Shown here one piece after another: positions 45,983-59,400 of a stretch of DNA of 64,000 nucleotides. How positions within the stretch are numbered: position 1 is the stretch's first letter; the number at the start of each line of letters is the position of its first letter. The notes under the pieces are model-generated. The model was not told the origin of the DNA, searched no databases, and saw nothing but the letters and a program-made list of their open reading frames with translations. The position numbers and the translations under genes were made by a program. Source of the stretch: Brevipalpus yothersi. Its lineage: Eukaryota > Arthropoda > Arachnida > Trombidiformes > Tenuipalpidae. The DNA lies in NCBI GenBank assembly GCA_003956705.1, contig QZCP01000073.1, positions 23,449 through 87,448 on the forward strand. The letters run 5' to 3'.

Positions 45983-47257
45983 GGAGAGATTCGACAGAGT
46001 CTGTGTGCATTAAATGTCTATGTACACGACATGCTCGAATGTTTGTGTATATATTTTGGTGTCCTAGAATGTCATTGGCTGTGAACCACCTGATCAGGCT
46101 CCGAGAAAATACAAAAACAAAACATTCATCTCACACATGATTTCGATTTTCGAATTTCAGTTTAGTTTAGTTGAGCTTCCTCTCGTCCCATGAAGAAGAG
46201 GTACCTCTTCGTGTCGAGAGAGAGACTGTGTTTGCATGTGTGTATTTTTTTATAACGAATATATTTTTCCCGGGTTCCATATCACTATCATGATGATAAT
46301 CAATTTCAATCTTCACCATCCTGAGGCGATGGACTGATGGAGAGAGAAAGAGAGAATATTCATCATTTCTACGTAATTTCTTTCATTCCGTCCGATAACA
46401 TCATCATCTTCGATGCTTCTCTCTCCTCTACTTCATCATCATCATCATGATGGAATCTCTCTCTTCATGGGCATCCCTTAATCTTTCTTCTTGTGATAAT
46501 AATCTTTTCCTTTTTTTTCTCTCACTTTGATAGTGGTTACAGCAATCACTCGAAACATGAATGATTCTCCATTCATTTTTGTGCAATGTGTGTACATTCA
46601 TTCTGGATGATGATGATCACTTACTGGTGCCTTTGATTACGATTAACATTCATTACCATAAAAGTCTGTGTGTGTCTATGGTGGGTGTTCACACTGAAAT
46701 TATCGTGAATCCGATAGACAGAGGAAGACACACAGATAAATAGATGGTGAAAATCTTACTCAATCGAAACATCAGTGCTTCTTGAATGTGTTCCCGGAAA
46801 TTGAACAATATTATACATACATAGTTTTTTTTCTCTCTTTTTGCTTCCATCAAAAATCCAGCTTAACGAGCTTCCTTCGGACTTTTTTTTTAACATTATC
46901 ACTACTATATACACTGTATCTGGTATCTCTTCTAATTTGGTGAAAGTTCATCAACCTCATCTTGGTCCTCAGAGTTTCTTTCTCTCTCCCTCTTTTTCAA
47001 TGGAAGTCTTTGAGATTGACCTTACGGATCACTTTTGCCTTCTATGATCTTTCATCAAGCACATCATCATTAGCCAGTGTTAATTTGTGAAGATAGAGAG
47101 AGAGGCAATTTTTTTTCTTCATCCTCATCTTTTTCATCTTTCTCGTCTTCTTCATCTTCTGGTTGTGTGAGAATTTTTTTCTTAATCAATAACTTTCTTC
47201 ACATGTTCAAGTGCAAGTGAAGCTGGATGAAGTTTGTCTTCGTACATTGCAATCAAC
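44545..47257. other. Repeat-rich intergenic region, ABCC-E to ABCC-F
   Basis: The largest gap inside the array (2.7 kb). It has a (GA) run at about 45193-45208, two long (GA)n tracts, one N at 45767, and further purine/pyrimidine stretches up to about 47200. No gene recognised. The GA tracts produce artificial Arg/Glu frames. Confidence 0.7.
45544..45980. repeat. Duplicated segment plus (GA)n flanking a single N
   Basis: The sequence from 45544 (CATTTTCTCTCTCATTC...) through a unique part into a (GA)n tract is repeated from 45768, directly after the N at 45767. The unique parts look identical by eye. This fits two overlapping contig ends placed side by side at a collapsed microsatellite better than a biological tandem repeat. 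Confidence 0.85.
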
Positions 47258-50200
47258 ATGGTGAAAAAGGATACCAAATCAATTCGTCCATGTCCAAGTG
47301 ATGATGCTAATTATTTTTCAAAATTTTCATACTGGTAAGTCGAATGATAAATATTGTATTATCATCATTAAAGTAAATATATGTACATTTGCTCTATCAA
47401 GGTGGACTTTCCCTCTGTTCAGAAGAGGATGCAAAAAGGAGCTCGATCATGAGGATCTCATTGCATGCAGTAAATATGATCGATCAGAACTTGTCGGTGG
47501 CCTATTGAGAGAGTATGTACCGTTATTATTCTAATGTAAACCTAAAAACTTCAAAATATCAGAATATAATATTTTTCTATTATTATTATCATCGTCGTTA
47601 ACAGAGAATGGGATAAAGAACTGAATAAAGGCAAAAAGAAACCAAGTTTATTTTGCGCTATTGCCAGAGCATTTGGATGTCGGTACATTTTTAATGCATT
47701 AATTCTTGGTGGAATAGAGGTAAATTCCAATTGATAATAAGATATTTCATGAATCTTCGCAATAGATTCCAATTTCAATAGATGAAAAATTTTTCACGTA
47801 TATATTTTCCCGATTGAACATCATCTGTATGTCCATTTTGTTAGGGATGTGTGACTCGTGTGGCTCAACCGCTCATCTTTGGATCATTATTGGATTATTT
47901 TGCTGGAGAAATTGATAGAGAAACAGCTTATTACTATTTGGCCTTACTTTTGGCTGCTTGTATAACTTTTACCATATCACATCATTCATACTTTTTGACC
48001 AACGATCGATATGGTATGAGAATCAGAACTGCCGTCCAGAAACTTATTATGGAAAAATTATTTGTGGTTTCAAAATCTGCTCTACACGATCGTAAAGTTG
48101 GTCAAATAATTAATCTAGTTTCCAATGATACTGACAAGCTAGAAAAGGTGATTACATATATCTGGTGGAAAAAAATGCACACTTTTCAATGCTATAATGC
48201 AAACTGAGCTGTTATTTACCATATTTTTTTTCTTCTCCTTACAGGCTACAATCTTCTTTCCCTTCCTCATATTAGTTCCAATTCAGGCAACTATCATCTC
48301 TTTCATACTATGGAAAATATTGAATCTGGCTTTCGTGGCAGGATTTGTGGTCCTTGTATTTTTTGCTATCCTTCAATCAGTGATGAGTCGATTTTTCAGT
48401 CAAACAAGACGAAAAACTGCCGCATGGACAGATCAGAGAATACGATTGATGAAAGAAATAATCAGTGGCATCAAAGTGATAAAAATGTATGCATGGGAAA
48501 GATCATTTGCTGACATGATTGCAGATATACGAAGGTTTGTCAATTTTTTGTTGTGAATCATCTTTCATTTTACACTTTTTACGCCTAAAATATGTGATAA
48601 TAATATGCATTTTCTCTCTCTCTTTTCTTCCCACTATAGAGCTGAAATTCGAAAAATTTCAATCTACTCATTCCTGAATGCAACAAATTTTGCACTCAGT
48701 TTTGTTACCCCCCGGCTAATGTTATTCGTTAGCCTGATAACTTTTATCGCTCTGGGAAATCAATTGAATGCGAAAATAGTTTTCGTTTCAAGTGCTCTTT
48801 TTGATGCTTTCGAAGCAACAGTAACCTTCTTCCTACCAAATGCAATCGCAACACTTGCCCAAGCATTGGTCTCGTGTAAAAGGATCACAGTAAGTATTTT
48901 TGTCCTGTGTATTCCCATTATCAGTCTGCCATGGCTGACAAATTTCAATTCCACTGATTTTAAATTCCAAGTCAAGTGGTTTTCTGCTCTCTCTTTCTTT
49001 CTCTATCTGACTCTAAGTAATCGTTCATCTCATGATTTTTCCCTTAGGCATTCTTGACGCTAACCGAAATATCTTCGCACGATAAATCTGGTTCTGGCTC
49101 AACGTTAATCAATAGTAGTGATAGTGATAGTGAAGTAAAGTCTATTGAAGTGGAAAATTTGAGCACTAGCTGGGAATCGGAGGCAATTGAACTCTGTCTG
49201 AGAGATGTATCATTTGGAGTTAAATCCGGTGAATTGATGATTGTTGTGGGCTCAGTAGGAAGTGGAAAGACATCACTTCTACTGGCTATTTTGAGAGAAG
49301 TGTACGTTAAATTTGACCGAATGAAACTCGATGGCTCCATATCATATGCACCCCAAGAAGCATGGACTTTTAATGCTAGCATTCGAGATAATATTCTATT
49401 CGGTCGACCATACGATCGAGAACGATATCAAAAAGTTCTGGTAGCAAGTACTCTCGATCGGGACATGAAAATATTGCCTCATGGCGATATGACATTGGTT
49501 GGTGAACGTGGGGTTGCTCTCAGCGGTGGTCAACGTGCTCGAGTTGCTCTTGCAAGGTAATGTATACACACACATGATAAATTCCACACATACCTTAAAT
49601 TCCAAGGTCTATAATTTTCTTTTTCACTGTATGGTTGTTACGCTAATGTTATCAATGTTTCCAATTTTTTTTCTTTCTCTCTTCTTCGTGAACAGAGCAA
49701 TTTATCAAGAGGCTGATGTATACTTACTTGACGATCCTCTTGCGGCAGTTGATGCCCAAGTATCGAAGCAAATTTTTAAGAGATGCTGCAAAGAATATTT
49801 GAAAAGTAAAGTTGTAATTTTGGTTACACATCATTTGCATTTTCTTCCAAGAGCAGATAAGATTCTGGTTTTGAGTCAAGGTAAAGCTCAATGTTTCAAT
49901 AGTTCAGAAGAGCTGGAAAAATCGGGTTTAGATGTGGCAAGTATCATAGCGACAGAGGAAGCTGGTACAACTGCCCAGGCAACCAAGTCTACACCAAGTT
50001 TTAGAAGACTAGATTCTTTCCGGTCAATGGAATCACTCAAGATGGATGGTGAAGATTTGATACCAGATAATGTACCGGAAATTGATGAGGAGCGGCGAAA
50101 GAAGGGAGCTATTCCAGCTCGAATATATTGGACATATTTTAAATCAGGATCAGGTGTTTTTCTGGTCATTATCACACTATTTTTCAATATTGTTTCACAA

Positions 50201-52444
50201 GTTCTTTTCAATTCAAATTATCTATGGCTTGCCGATTGGACCAATCGAGTATCTAAAAGGGCACACATGATTCATGATGGAAATGTTACCATTCCGTTCA
50301 CTAATTCATCATTCCCTGAATCAGATAAAACATCTCTTGAAAGTGAGAAGCACAATATTATGATTTATTCAGCACTTGTGGTTGGCCTTTTTGTGACAAC
50401 TTTCCTTCGATCGACATTGTTCTTCTTCATGTGCAATAGAGCTTCTGTTAATTTGCATAATTCTATTTTCGCTCGTATTTTGCGTTCTCCTATGTCACTG
50501 TTTGAAAGTAATCCAGTTGGTAAGATGATAATATTGTGGAACTGGAATTCAGTTGACTAATTTTCTTAATTGTAATTTCTTCTCTACCAGGTCGAATACT
50601 CAATAGGTTCTCGAGTGATCTGGGAACTATCGACGAAATTTTGCCTTACAACTTCTTGGACCAAATCATGGTATATTCTCTTTTCTATATTTAATATTCA
50701 ATTGTTCTAACCTGTACAATTTTCTCAATATTTTAATTTCAGCGTTTCTTCATAGCAATTGGTATTGTCACCATTGTTGCCATTGTTTCTTGGTTTATGT
50801 TGATTCCGGCTGTCTTCTTGGCCTCCTTGATTATAACGATGAGAGCTATTTATATTAGAACTGCTAGACCAGTGAAAAGAATGGAAGCACTCGGTAAATG
50901 TTCAAAATTAATCATTGTAATACATAATTCTAAATCGAATTTCTTTTCTTTATTTCTCTCTCTTTTATCAGCAAAAAGTCCAATATACTCACACATCACC
51001 AATGCTATGGATGGCTTGACCACCATAAGAGTGTGCAAAACTGAAGATATATTTAGACAAAAATTTGCAGAATTACAAGACACTCACACTTCCCTCTGGT
51101 ACACTTATACCAGTGTTTCACGAGCTCTCGGTATCTGGACAGATTGGGTTTGTTTGACCTATGTATTTTCGACTGCAATGATGCTCATGTACCTCTCTGA
51201 CGGTATGTTCATGTTCTATAAGCTACTCCTAGCTAACTACAATTGAATTTAATTAATCAATTTTATTCCTTCTGTATCAATCCAGTTATACTTCCTGGAA
51301 CTGCTGGATTAGCACTCGGACAAGTACTCATGTTGACCGGTGTTTTTCAATGGTTTGTTCGTCAATCAGCTGAAATTGAAGCTCTTGTGAGTATATTTAA
51401 TTCTATCTCTTTAATTCTTTATTTTGAATATACTTCTTTTTCTGATGATATACATGCTACTCTACAGATGACTGCGGTGGAAAGAATCGTAGAATACACT
51501 GAACTTCCCACTGAACCATCGGGTGGTGATCATGCACCTTTGGGTTGGCCCAACAAAGGAGCAATCAGTTTTGAGAATGTATATCTTCAATATCCAACTG
51601 CTTCGGAGCCATCATTATCTGATATTACCCTTAACATTGAAGCTGGTGAAAAAATTGGTGTTGTTGGTCGAACTGGAGCGGGAAAAAGTTCCTTACTATC
51701 ATGCTTGTTCCGTTTGGTTGAGCCTTCGGGAACCATTGAAATCGATGGAATTGACATCACAACAATTGCTCTCCAAGATCTTAGGAAAAAAATTTCAATT
51801 ATTCCACAAGATCCAGTCATTTTTGCCGGCACTGTACGATCTAATTTGGATCCATTCAAGGAGCATACTGATGCTCAGCTGTGGGAAGTTCTTGAAGATG
51901 TTCAATTGAAAGATAAAGTTAGAGAATGTCATGGTGAGCTTGATCATGAAATTCGAGAAGGTGGAGATAATTTCAGTGTTGGCCAGCGTCAATTGATATG
52001 TTTGGCACGAGCTTTATTGAGAAATAATAAAATTTTGGTAATCGATGAGGCAACCGCAAATGTTGATCTTGAAACTGATCAACTTATCCAACGTACAATC
52101 AGAACTAAATTTGTTAATTGTACTGTGCTAACGATAGCCCACAGACTCAACACTGTGATTGACTCAAGTCGTATTTTGGTAAGAAGAATTGTTTTCTACT
52201 TTCGATATTCTTGATAATAACATATACTATCATGATATTGGAATTCTGATTCTTACATCTCTTTCCTCTTCTCCTCACACAGGTACTTGACGCTGGACGA
52301 GTTGTTGAATTTGATCGTCCATACATTCTTCTCAATGACCAAGAATCATTTTTCACTAAGCTTGTCTCCAAAACAGGTGAAGCAATGTCTAAGCAGCTAT
52401 ATGCGATCGCTGAAAAGTTAGAAAATAAGGATACTCAAAAATGA
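47258..52444 (+). CDS. ABCC4/MRP4-type full ABC transporter, copy F
   Basis: Fourteen exons: about 47258-47334, 47402-47512, 47605-47719, 47845-48147, 48245-48534, 48640-48889, 49048-49556, 49696-50519, 50591-50670, 50743-50893, 50972-51202, 51286-51386, 51468-52178 and 52283-52444; about 1304 residues (start position good to one base). NBD1 has GSVGSGKTS, LSGGQRARVALAR and LLDDPLAAVD. NBD2 has GRTGAGKSS, FSVGQRQLICLARALL and VIDEATANVD. It lacks the intron that all other copies have after the NBD1 Walker B exon. It has two private introns in TMD2 (51203-51285, 51387-51467). It is clearly more diverged than B-E and shorter in the linker. Same exporter class; substrate unknown. Confidence 0.93.
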
Positions 52445-52975
52445 TGGCACTTTTATCAAGCCATTTTCGGCTTAATCATATATGATCAATTAGTTTCCTG
52501 TTAATCATTAGCTTTTTTTACACTTCCTCTTGTCTGAGGAAATCAATTTGCCTCTCTTTCATTATGAGTAAACTTTCCAGCTCATAGCTTATCTTGATAA
52601 TTATTACATAGTGTTTTCATCAGTAAAAGAATCTCTCTCTTTTAATGTTTCATATCGTTTAAATATAGCCATTCATTGATGATAGAACAGTGAAGAGAGG
52701 AATCAATTTTTAAGATTTTATTTCCTAGATTTTGGAGGCTCATGGAAACATGAATATCGATATAGCTCACATTACGTTTAGCGTTTCTTTCTCAAATTGA
52801 TGACCGAAATTTGAATTTCGAAATTCCCAACATAATTCGGTGGTAGAATTGTATGGTTCGTGGGACATCATCAAGCATGAGTGTGATTGTAAGACATTGA
52901 GTTAGATCAATTGAGAATTTATCCATCATTTTCATATTGTTCATCTAAGAGGAAGAGAATCAATCTCAAATTCGA
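52445..52975. other. Convergent intergenic region, ABCC-F to Zasp
   Basis: AT-rich spacer holding the 3' UTRs of ABCC-F (plus) and the LIM gene (minus). No gene seen. Confidence 0.6.
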
Positions 52976-53364
52976 TCACCTTGCATGAGATTTACAGAAT
53001 GGTCGACCTCCTTTGGCATAAAATGATTCACCCTCTAAATTCTTTGAACATATTGAACATCGAAAGCATTGTGAGTGATAATTATTGTTCAACGCTTCAA
53101 CCCATCGATCACCTGGTTCAATTGGAAAATTACAAGCAATACATTTTGTTGTGTATAATTGATTCCAGCATGATTCACAGTGTTGTCGGCCATCTTCAAT
53201 GTAAAATTGTGCACTTCCAATCGGTCGATGACAGTGTGCACAAGCGAAACACGATGGATGCCAATGCTTGTCAATTGCAACCAAACAGTCCTGAAACATG
53301 ATGACAGAGGAAAAGATATATACTTAGATCATATGAACAGAACGGAAGTGAAAAAAAGTTCATG

Positions 53365-53436
<72 letters not shown>

Positions 53437-56400
53437 CGAAACAATCCACAGCATCTTGTAATCCTGGCAATCAGGATCATTGTATTTGAGATGAAATCTA
53501 AGCTATCATGTCTATTCTTGAACTAGACTTTCAAATTATCATTTCATGAGGCCAACAGAACTTCCTGGTTACGTTCATCATCGACACAAGATGGGAGACA
53601 AGATTGTCAATTGCTAAAAATTATCTGTCTCGATCAATGATTGTCGGTACATTTGAATGTTCAAACAAGATTTGATCCTTTGGAAAGAAAGAAAATTTTT
53701 AACAGAGGCTCAACTTCCAATGTCTATGTGTATACATGTATATGTGTCTTTTTTTTCTTGTCATTCAAGAGATGGATCCTCTTTTCCTTCATTCCAGCTA
53801 TCATTAAGCATCAATGAAGAAAGCTAATTTTAACACTCTTAACTGGCTCGACTTGCCGCTTGATCGGCTTTTTCTTTCTCTCAGTTTTTCCACTCTGTTT
53901 TGGAACATCACTATCATGTGTGGAGTAAAAATATGCATATATTCACACACATGGTACACAAGTGAGTAGAGAGAGGTTTTCGAATGTAAAAATGTTTTCC
54001 ATCATCATGATTTGATGATAATCATTGTGCTGAAAGTGCACAAACAAGTGGAAAAGTGTTCAAGAGAGAGAGAGAGAGAGAGAGTGTTGAAATTGAAAGT
54101 GTTTGTCTTGCGATATTATATCTGAGAGATGAACTTTTTGTGCTCATCTTCGCTTCGGAAACGAAAGTGTTATTCCTCTGTCTATCTGGCAGAATTCCCG
54201 CGCGAATACATATTCTTTCGATTTGATGATTATAGTGAGAAGTGATGTGGGAAAGTTTACTTGCCTCTTTCACTTTGTTGCCACATTTACTGCAGTTGGG
54301 GGCAAAATGAGACACAAAACAATTGGCACAAAACAATTGGCCTCTTTCTTCAACAAATCCGATGTCCTGAAGAGGCCTTCGACATGGAGGATTAGCACAA
54401 TTGAAATGCTCAGGACACCAAGTTTTGCCAATAGCTAGTATGAATGGACCTCTGTATGTGTGTGTGTGGGTGAAAATTTTAGGCAAAAAATTAGCAAAAT
54501 GAATGAGGAGGGCACATTATCGAAATTTGATTCGACATTATCAAATTACTCCACCTTATTGGGCTTCCACATTGGGCACAGATTGGTATTCGAGCTCCAT
54601 GGCTACCTTGAGGCTTTAGTTGTCCTATTCCTCGACGTGAAATTGATCTCGATCCTAATGATGATGATGGACCAACATTGGGTGGTGTTGAGCCATAATT
54701 ACTATTGTTAGTGGTTCGATTCATTCCAGAATAGCTAGTATCTAGAAGGAATTATGATGTGTTTGGAGAAAGTGGGAATAAATACAATAGAAATTCAGAG
54801 AATCGGAGGATTATGTGAAAAAAACATGACAAGACATGGACACAAGGTATAGACAGGACACGTGATAAAATGGAAAAATTATCGAGCATAATTGTTCATT
54901 TAGCGATAAAATTTGTGATATTCTCATTCTCAGACATAAAATCCAAATCCATTATCCTTATATTGGATTGAGGAGCATTCCCGAACAGAATTTCGGCTAA
55001 ATTGTGCTAGCTTCATCGAAGAAATAAAACAGAGACATAACTCGGTGAGGAAGATGTGGCAGGACATCGGAATAGGTTTAAAGTTTTCGTCATTGATTAC
55101 ATTATCAAAGTTCAATCATTAATCATTAATCATCAAAGAATACATGATGAACAACACTTCTCGGTATATTAAACATTTTTTAAAAGTAATTACTTGCGTT
55201 TGACGAAAATTGTGAGCTCTCATATAATCGCTGCTGCTGAGTTCCCGGTGCTGGTCGATAGCCAGGAAGAGTCGAACTGTATTCATTAGTGCCTGATTGT
55301 TTTGGTGGCCAAGTAAATTTAGAGCCACCTATGGTCAGAGATATAATTGGTGGACAGTGGGGGGAATGAAAGATTGACAATGAATGATCCTGCTTCCATT
55401 GATGATGAATGAAGGGTGACAAATTTTGGGATTGTTCACACTTACCGGCAGCGGTTTGATTTGATTGATTATCGCTCCAACCATATGGTTGTGGTTGACT
55501 TTGGTATAGACTCGGATTGGGTGGACTTATCGGAGTATACTGAATGTTGGAAAATTTTTGGGATTAGATTTTTGACAATTAGCGTGTTCATTTCTTCAGT
55601 ATACCTGAGGCTTGGGAGCAGTCTGAGGAGGCACTGGACTGGATGATTGAAATGCTCGAGGACTAGTCGGAGCATCCACATGATGAATGCCACTGGGACT
55701 TGGTTGCTTCCGGAGGAAATCGAAAATATTAAGTTGATTATATATATCATCTTGGAATATCATAAAATTTTCCACTCACATGCCAAGGTATTGCTCCAAG
55801 AACGGCAGGTGAACTGGGTCTATCAGTTAGATGTCCCAGACTTGGTGATGATATCTCTATTCTGGGTGAACCAGGTTTAGGCGGTGGTGGTGAGCCACCC
55901 ACTCCAATGATTCCAGCATCTCTCGGAATTTGTGCACCTCTATGTGGAAATAAAGATAATGAATTTTGGAACTTTTCATTAATATATTATACCATCGAAT
56001 TACTTACGGTCGAATAGCCATTGGATCATAATGATTAGTCGGTGACAGTAGGGTTGCCGCTTGACGAGCATGAGTATCACAATACAGCTTATCGTTGATA
56101 TTGAAATAGCCAATATTTTTCAATGATGTACCACAAGTTGAACACTTGAAGCATTCTGGATGCAAATTCTTATCCTTAATTCGACAGAATACACCTGTAA
56201 TCAGGCCACCACACTGACCACACGTGTTTAGACTTGATTCTTGTGGTCTCGATTGACCAGGTCGAGTTGTTGGGGCATCCACATGCTTAATTACCGAAGA
56301 TGGATGATAATTGCCTCCTGGTGCTGGAGATGGAGATCTTGGCTGTGATTGAGGAGCTATTCCTGGTCTAACTTCTAGTATATGTTCCAGGGAGAGAGGA

Positions 56401-59400
56401 AAAAATTTCGATTAAATCAAGATCCAGAAGAATCAATCTATATAACAGCACATTCAACACCAACGTAAACGATAATCGTTGTGTAATTCAAGGCATCAAC
56501 ACAGACAAGAGGATTATGAACATACTCTACATTCATATTTTGGAAGAAGAAAAAGATTATGATAGAAGATTTAACATGAAAGATATTGGGAAAAGAATTT
56601 GAAGGAAAACATCCAGAATATACACGATTTTACAGACAAAAACTTGCCTTCACCGCATGATAATGCTTGCTCTATTCTACGAAATGCTGATGATTGAATT
56701 GTTGGTGGAGATGCTGTTCGATGGTCTCGATGGCTACGATAGAAAGGTAAATTATTTCGATATTCATAATCACCTCTTTGATTTTGTTCTTCTTCCAGGA
56801 TAGCTTGATACACAGCCGATTGTTTGTTCACTGGAGCATCTGGCTTCATGAAATTGATCCTGGAGAAAAAATTTTGGAAAACAATACAAAACAATTGAAT
56901 TTTTTTCTTTCCGAACATTCAATCAATAATCATATAGTGAAAGGAAATACATCGTTGTCATCATGATTACTTACCCCATCACTCCTGGTGCAAGTTGCTC
57001 AGTGTGAGCATCGAGAGCTTCTTTGATATTGTCCTCGGAATACAAATTGATTGGCGAATTAAATTGCTTGTGGACAAGCATTCTGTCTCCAACACCGGCG
57101 AACGGCTTAGGTTTAACATTGTGACCAGTTCCGATGGGTCGAGATTCCTGAAGTGAATATTCAAATGTTATTACTATCAACATTTTGGCATGAAAATATG
57201 GTATCATTTACCGGAGTATTTCGTGCCAAAGAAGTTCGTGTGAAAGTTGTTGATGCATTGACTGATCCAGGTCTTGGTATATCTCCGATTGGAGTAACGT
57301 TGGGTTTCCATGTTAAAGTTCCTCCTCTGTACAAATTTAGGTTCATGTTCAAGTTCAAGGTTTAATTTTGATCAATAATTAATTGGTTAGGGGAGAGAGA
57401 GCAAATGATTGTCTGTAAGTCATCAACTAAATTCGTACTTTGAATTTGTACGTTCACTGGTAACACTTGTAATCTAGAGATCAAGAGTCTAATTTTTGCT
57501 TTTATTTTATCTTTCCATAGGAATGTTTCCCTCGAGAAACCTTTTTTGTTTCTACTATCTTTCTTCTAGCCCAAGAATTTCTATCTCCTAAATACCACAT
57601 GGAACACAGAGTGTGACGAGCGCAATTTTGAGTATAAAATTTCATAGAAACACCTACACATGAATTAGCTCAACGCTTTAGTATCGTGAAACATGTTCAT
57701 ATGAATAAATTGGCTCAAGATAAGTGGAATAATAGAACAAGAAGCCTCTGAAATTCTTTTTCCTCTTCCAACTTGATACAGCTATTCTAATAACTAGGCT
57801 GATGAATTGCAAGATCTGACAAATTCCATTTTCGAAAGAATGTGAGTCAAATGGTAGAACTTCAATTGGTATGAAAAAAAAACTGATGAACAACTCATTT
57901 CAATCTTACCTTTGAACTTGAAGATCAAGATTATTCATTGCGCCTTTGATTGCATCTTGAGCTTCATGGTGTAGCATGTGTTCAGCACTGTGATTTCCAA
58001 TTTTGATCACAAAATCACCTAATTGAAGACCAGCTTGCTCTGCAAGGCTTCCAGGATTCAACTGTATTGGAAATAATAGATTTGAGTATTAATTAAGATG
58101 ATGATGAAAATCGTACAAACATAAGGTTCATCAGCGAGTTCATAGAGTATTTCAACATAGCAAACGCTCAATTTGAATGATATAAATAAAATTTTTCTTC
58201 ATTTATGATAATGAGAATCATAACACTTTTTTGGCATATATTTGACAGTCATGATGAACGTTGCGACTCGAGAATAATAGTCCACACACATATACAGAAT
58301 GAAGTCGCAATTAATCACTCCCCTTTTTTCCCCTCCTTTCCACTGAGTTACCGTTATTTTACTGCCTCTTTTACACCCTTTAAATCATTTCCGTTGCATG
58401 AGCTCATTTTCTAGTTCTCACATATTCATCAACATCATATCCATTTGATGTGTTACTTATTTTCGAATGTATATATAAAAAATTTCAAGAATTTGCCATC
58501 TTCCCCCCCCCCTCTTTCTCTAACAGGTGTATAGATGAGTCTAGCATGAATTCACCATGCAATAAGTAAAGTTCAGATGGAAAATAGAGAAGATATATAT
58601 TTTATCATAAGATGGAGGGAGAAAAACCTAATTTTGGCCAATGTCTGACTGTTCTATCCCATTCACACGAGAATCTTTCTCTTTCTCTCTCTTCCTCTCT
58701 CTCTCTCTCCGATCAACAAGCTAATTATGTGAACCATCCAAAGATGGTTAGTGGCATAGGCATAGTGTGTATGTGTATGTATATATGTGATCCACATCAG
58801 CAATTCAACTACATCGTCTTGCTATTTGCATGCCAAGTTATGAGCACAAGCAAAACGCGTGAAGACAGAGAGAAAGAGAGAGGACATTCTATGAGTGGTT
58901 GTGGGCTGAATATATTAACATGCACACACACACATACACATGTGAGAGGGAAAAAAACACAATTCTTTTGAACAACAGCAGAAAATATCTAAATTTTTGA
59001 GGGTAAAAAGTTGGGTTCACAAAATATCATTCTCTTTTCCACTTTCATGATCTTTTCAGAGGAAGAAAAAAATAATGCTTTCACGATATCCACTTCCGAT
59101 CAGTCTCAATCACTCATAATCACGATCATCCATACACTATACACGTGTGGGTTGTTTGTTGTTTGTGATTAATTTTTTCACTTGCTTAACACCCGAAAGA
59201 TTTGCATACTTGCCAGAAGATTTGAAGAGAGATGGTAAAAACTAGTGATCATCAGATGTCTAGCTGATTTAAATTATAAGAAAATACAATAGCAAGTATC
59301 AAGTTGATTTTACTGTGTTGACTGGAGATGCTAACTTCCTGGCTGTGAAGTTTTGGAAAATATTCCATATTTAGTATATGAATATATACCCACAATCACG

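Noticed and set aside
45555..46084. Arg/Glu or Leu/Ser repeat proteins around 45.6-46.0 kb
   Set aside because: Products of (GA)n/(CT)n tracts on both strands, one frame even running through the N; no gene structure.
58612..58971. 119-residue frame in the first Zasp intron
   Set aside because: Low complexity with CT and CA repeats, wrong strand relative to the gene, and no family resemblance.
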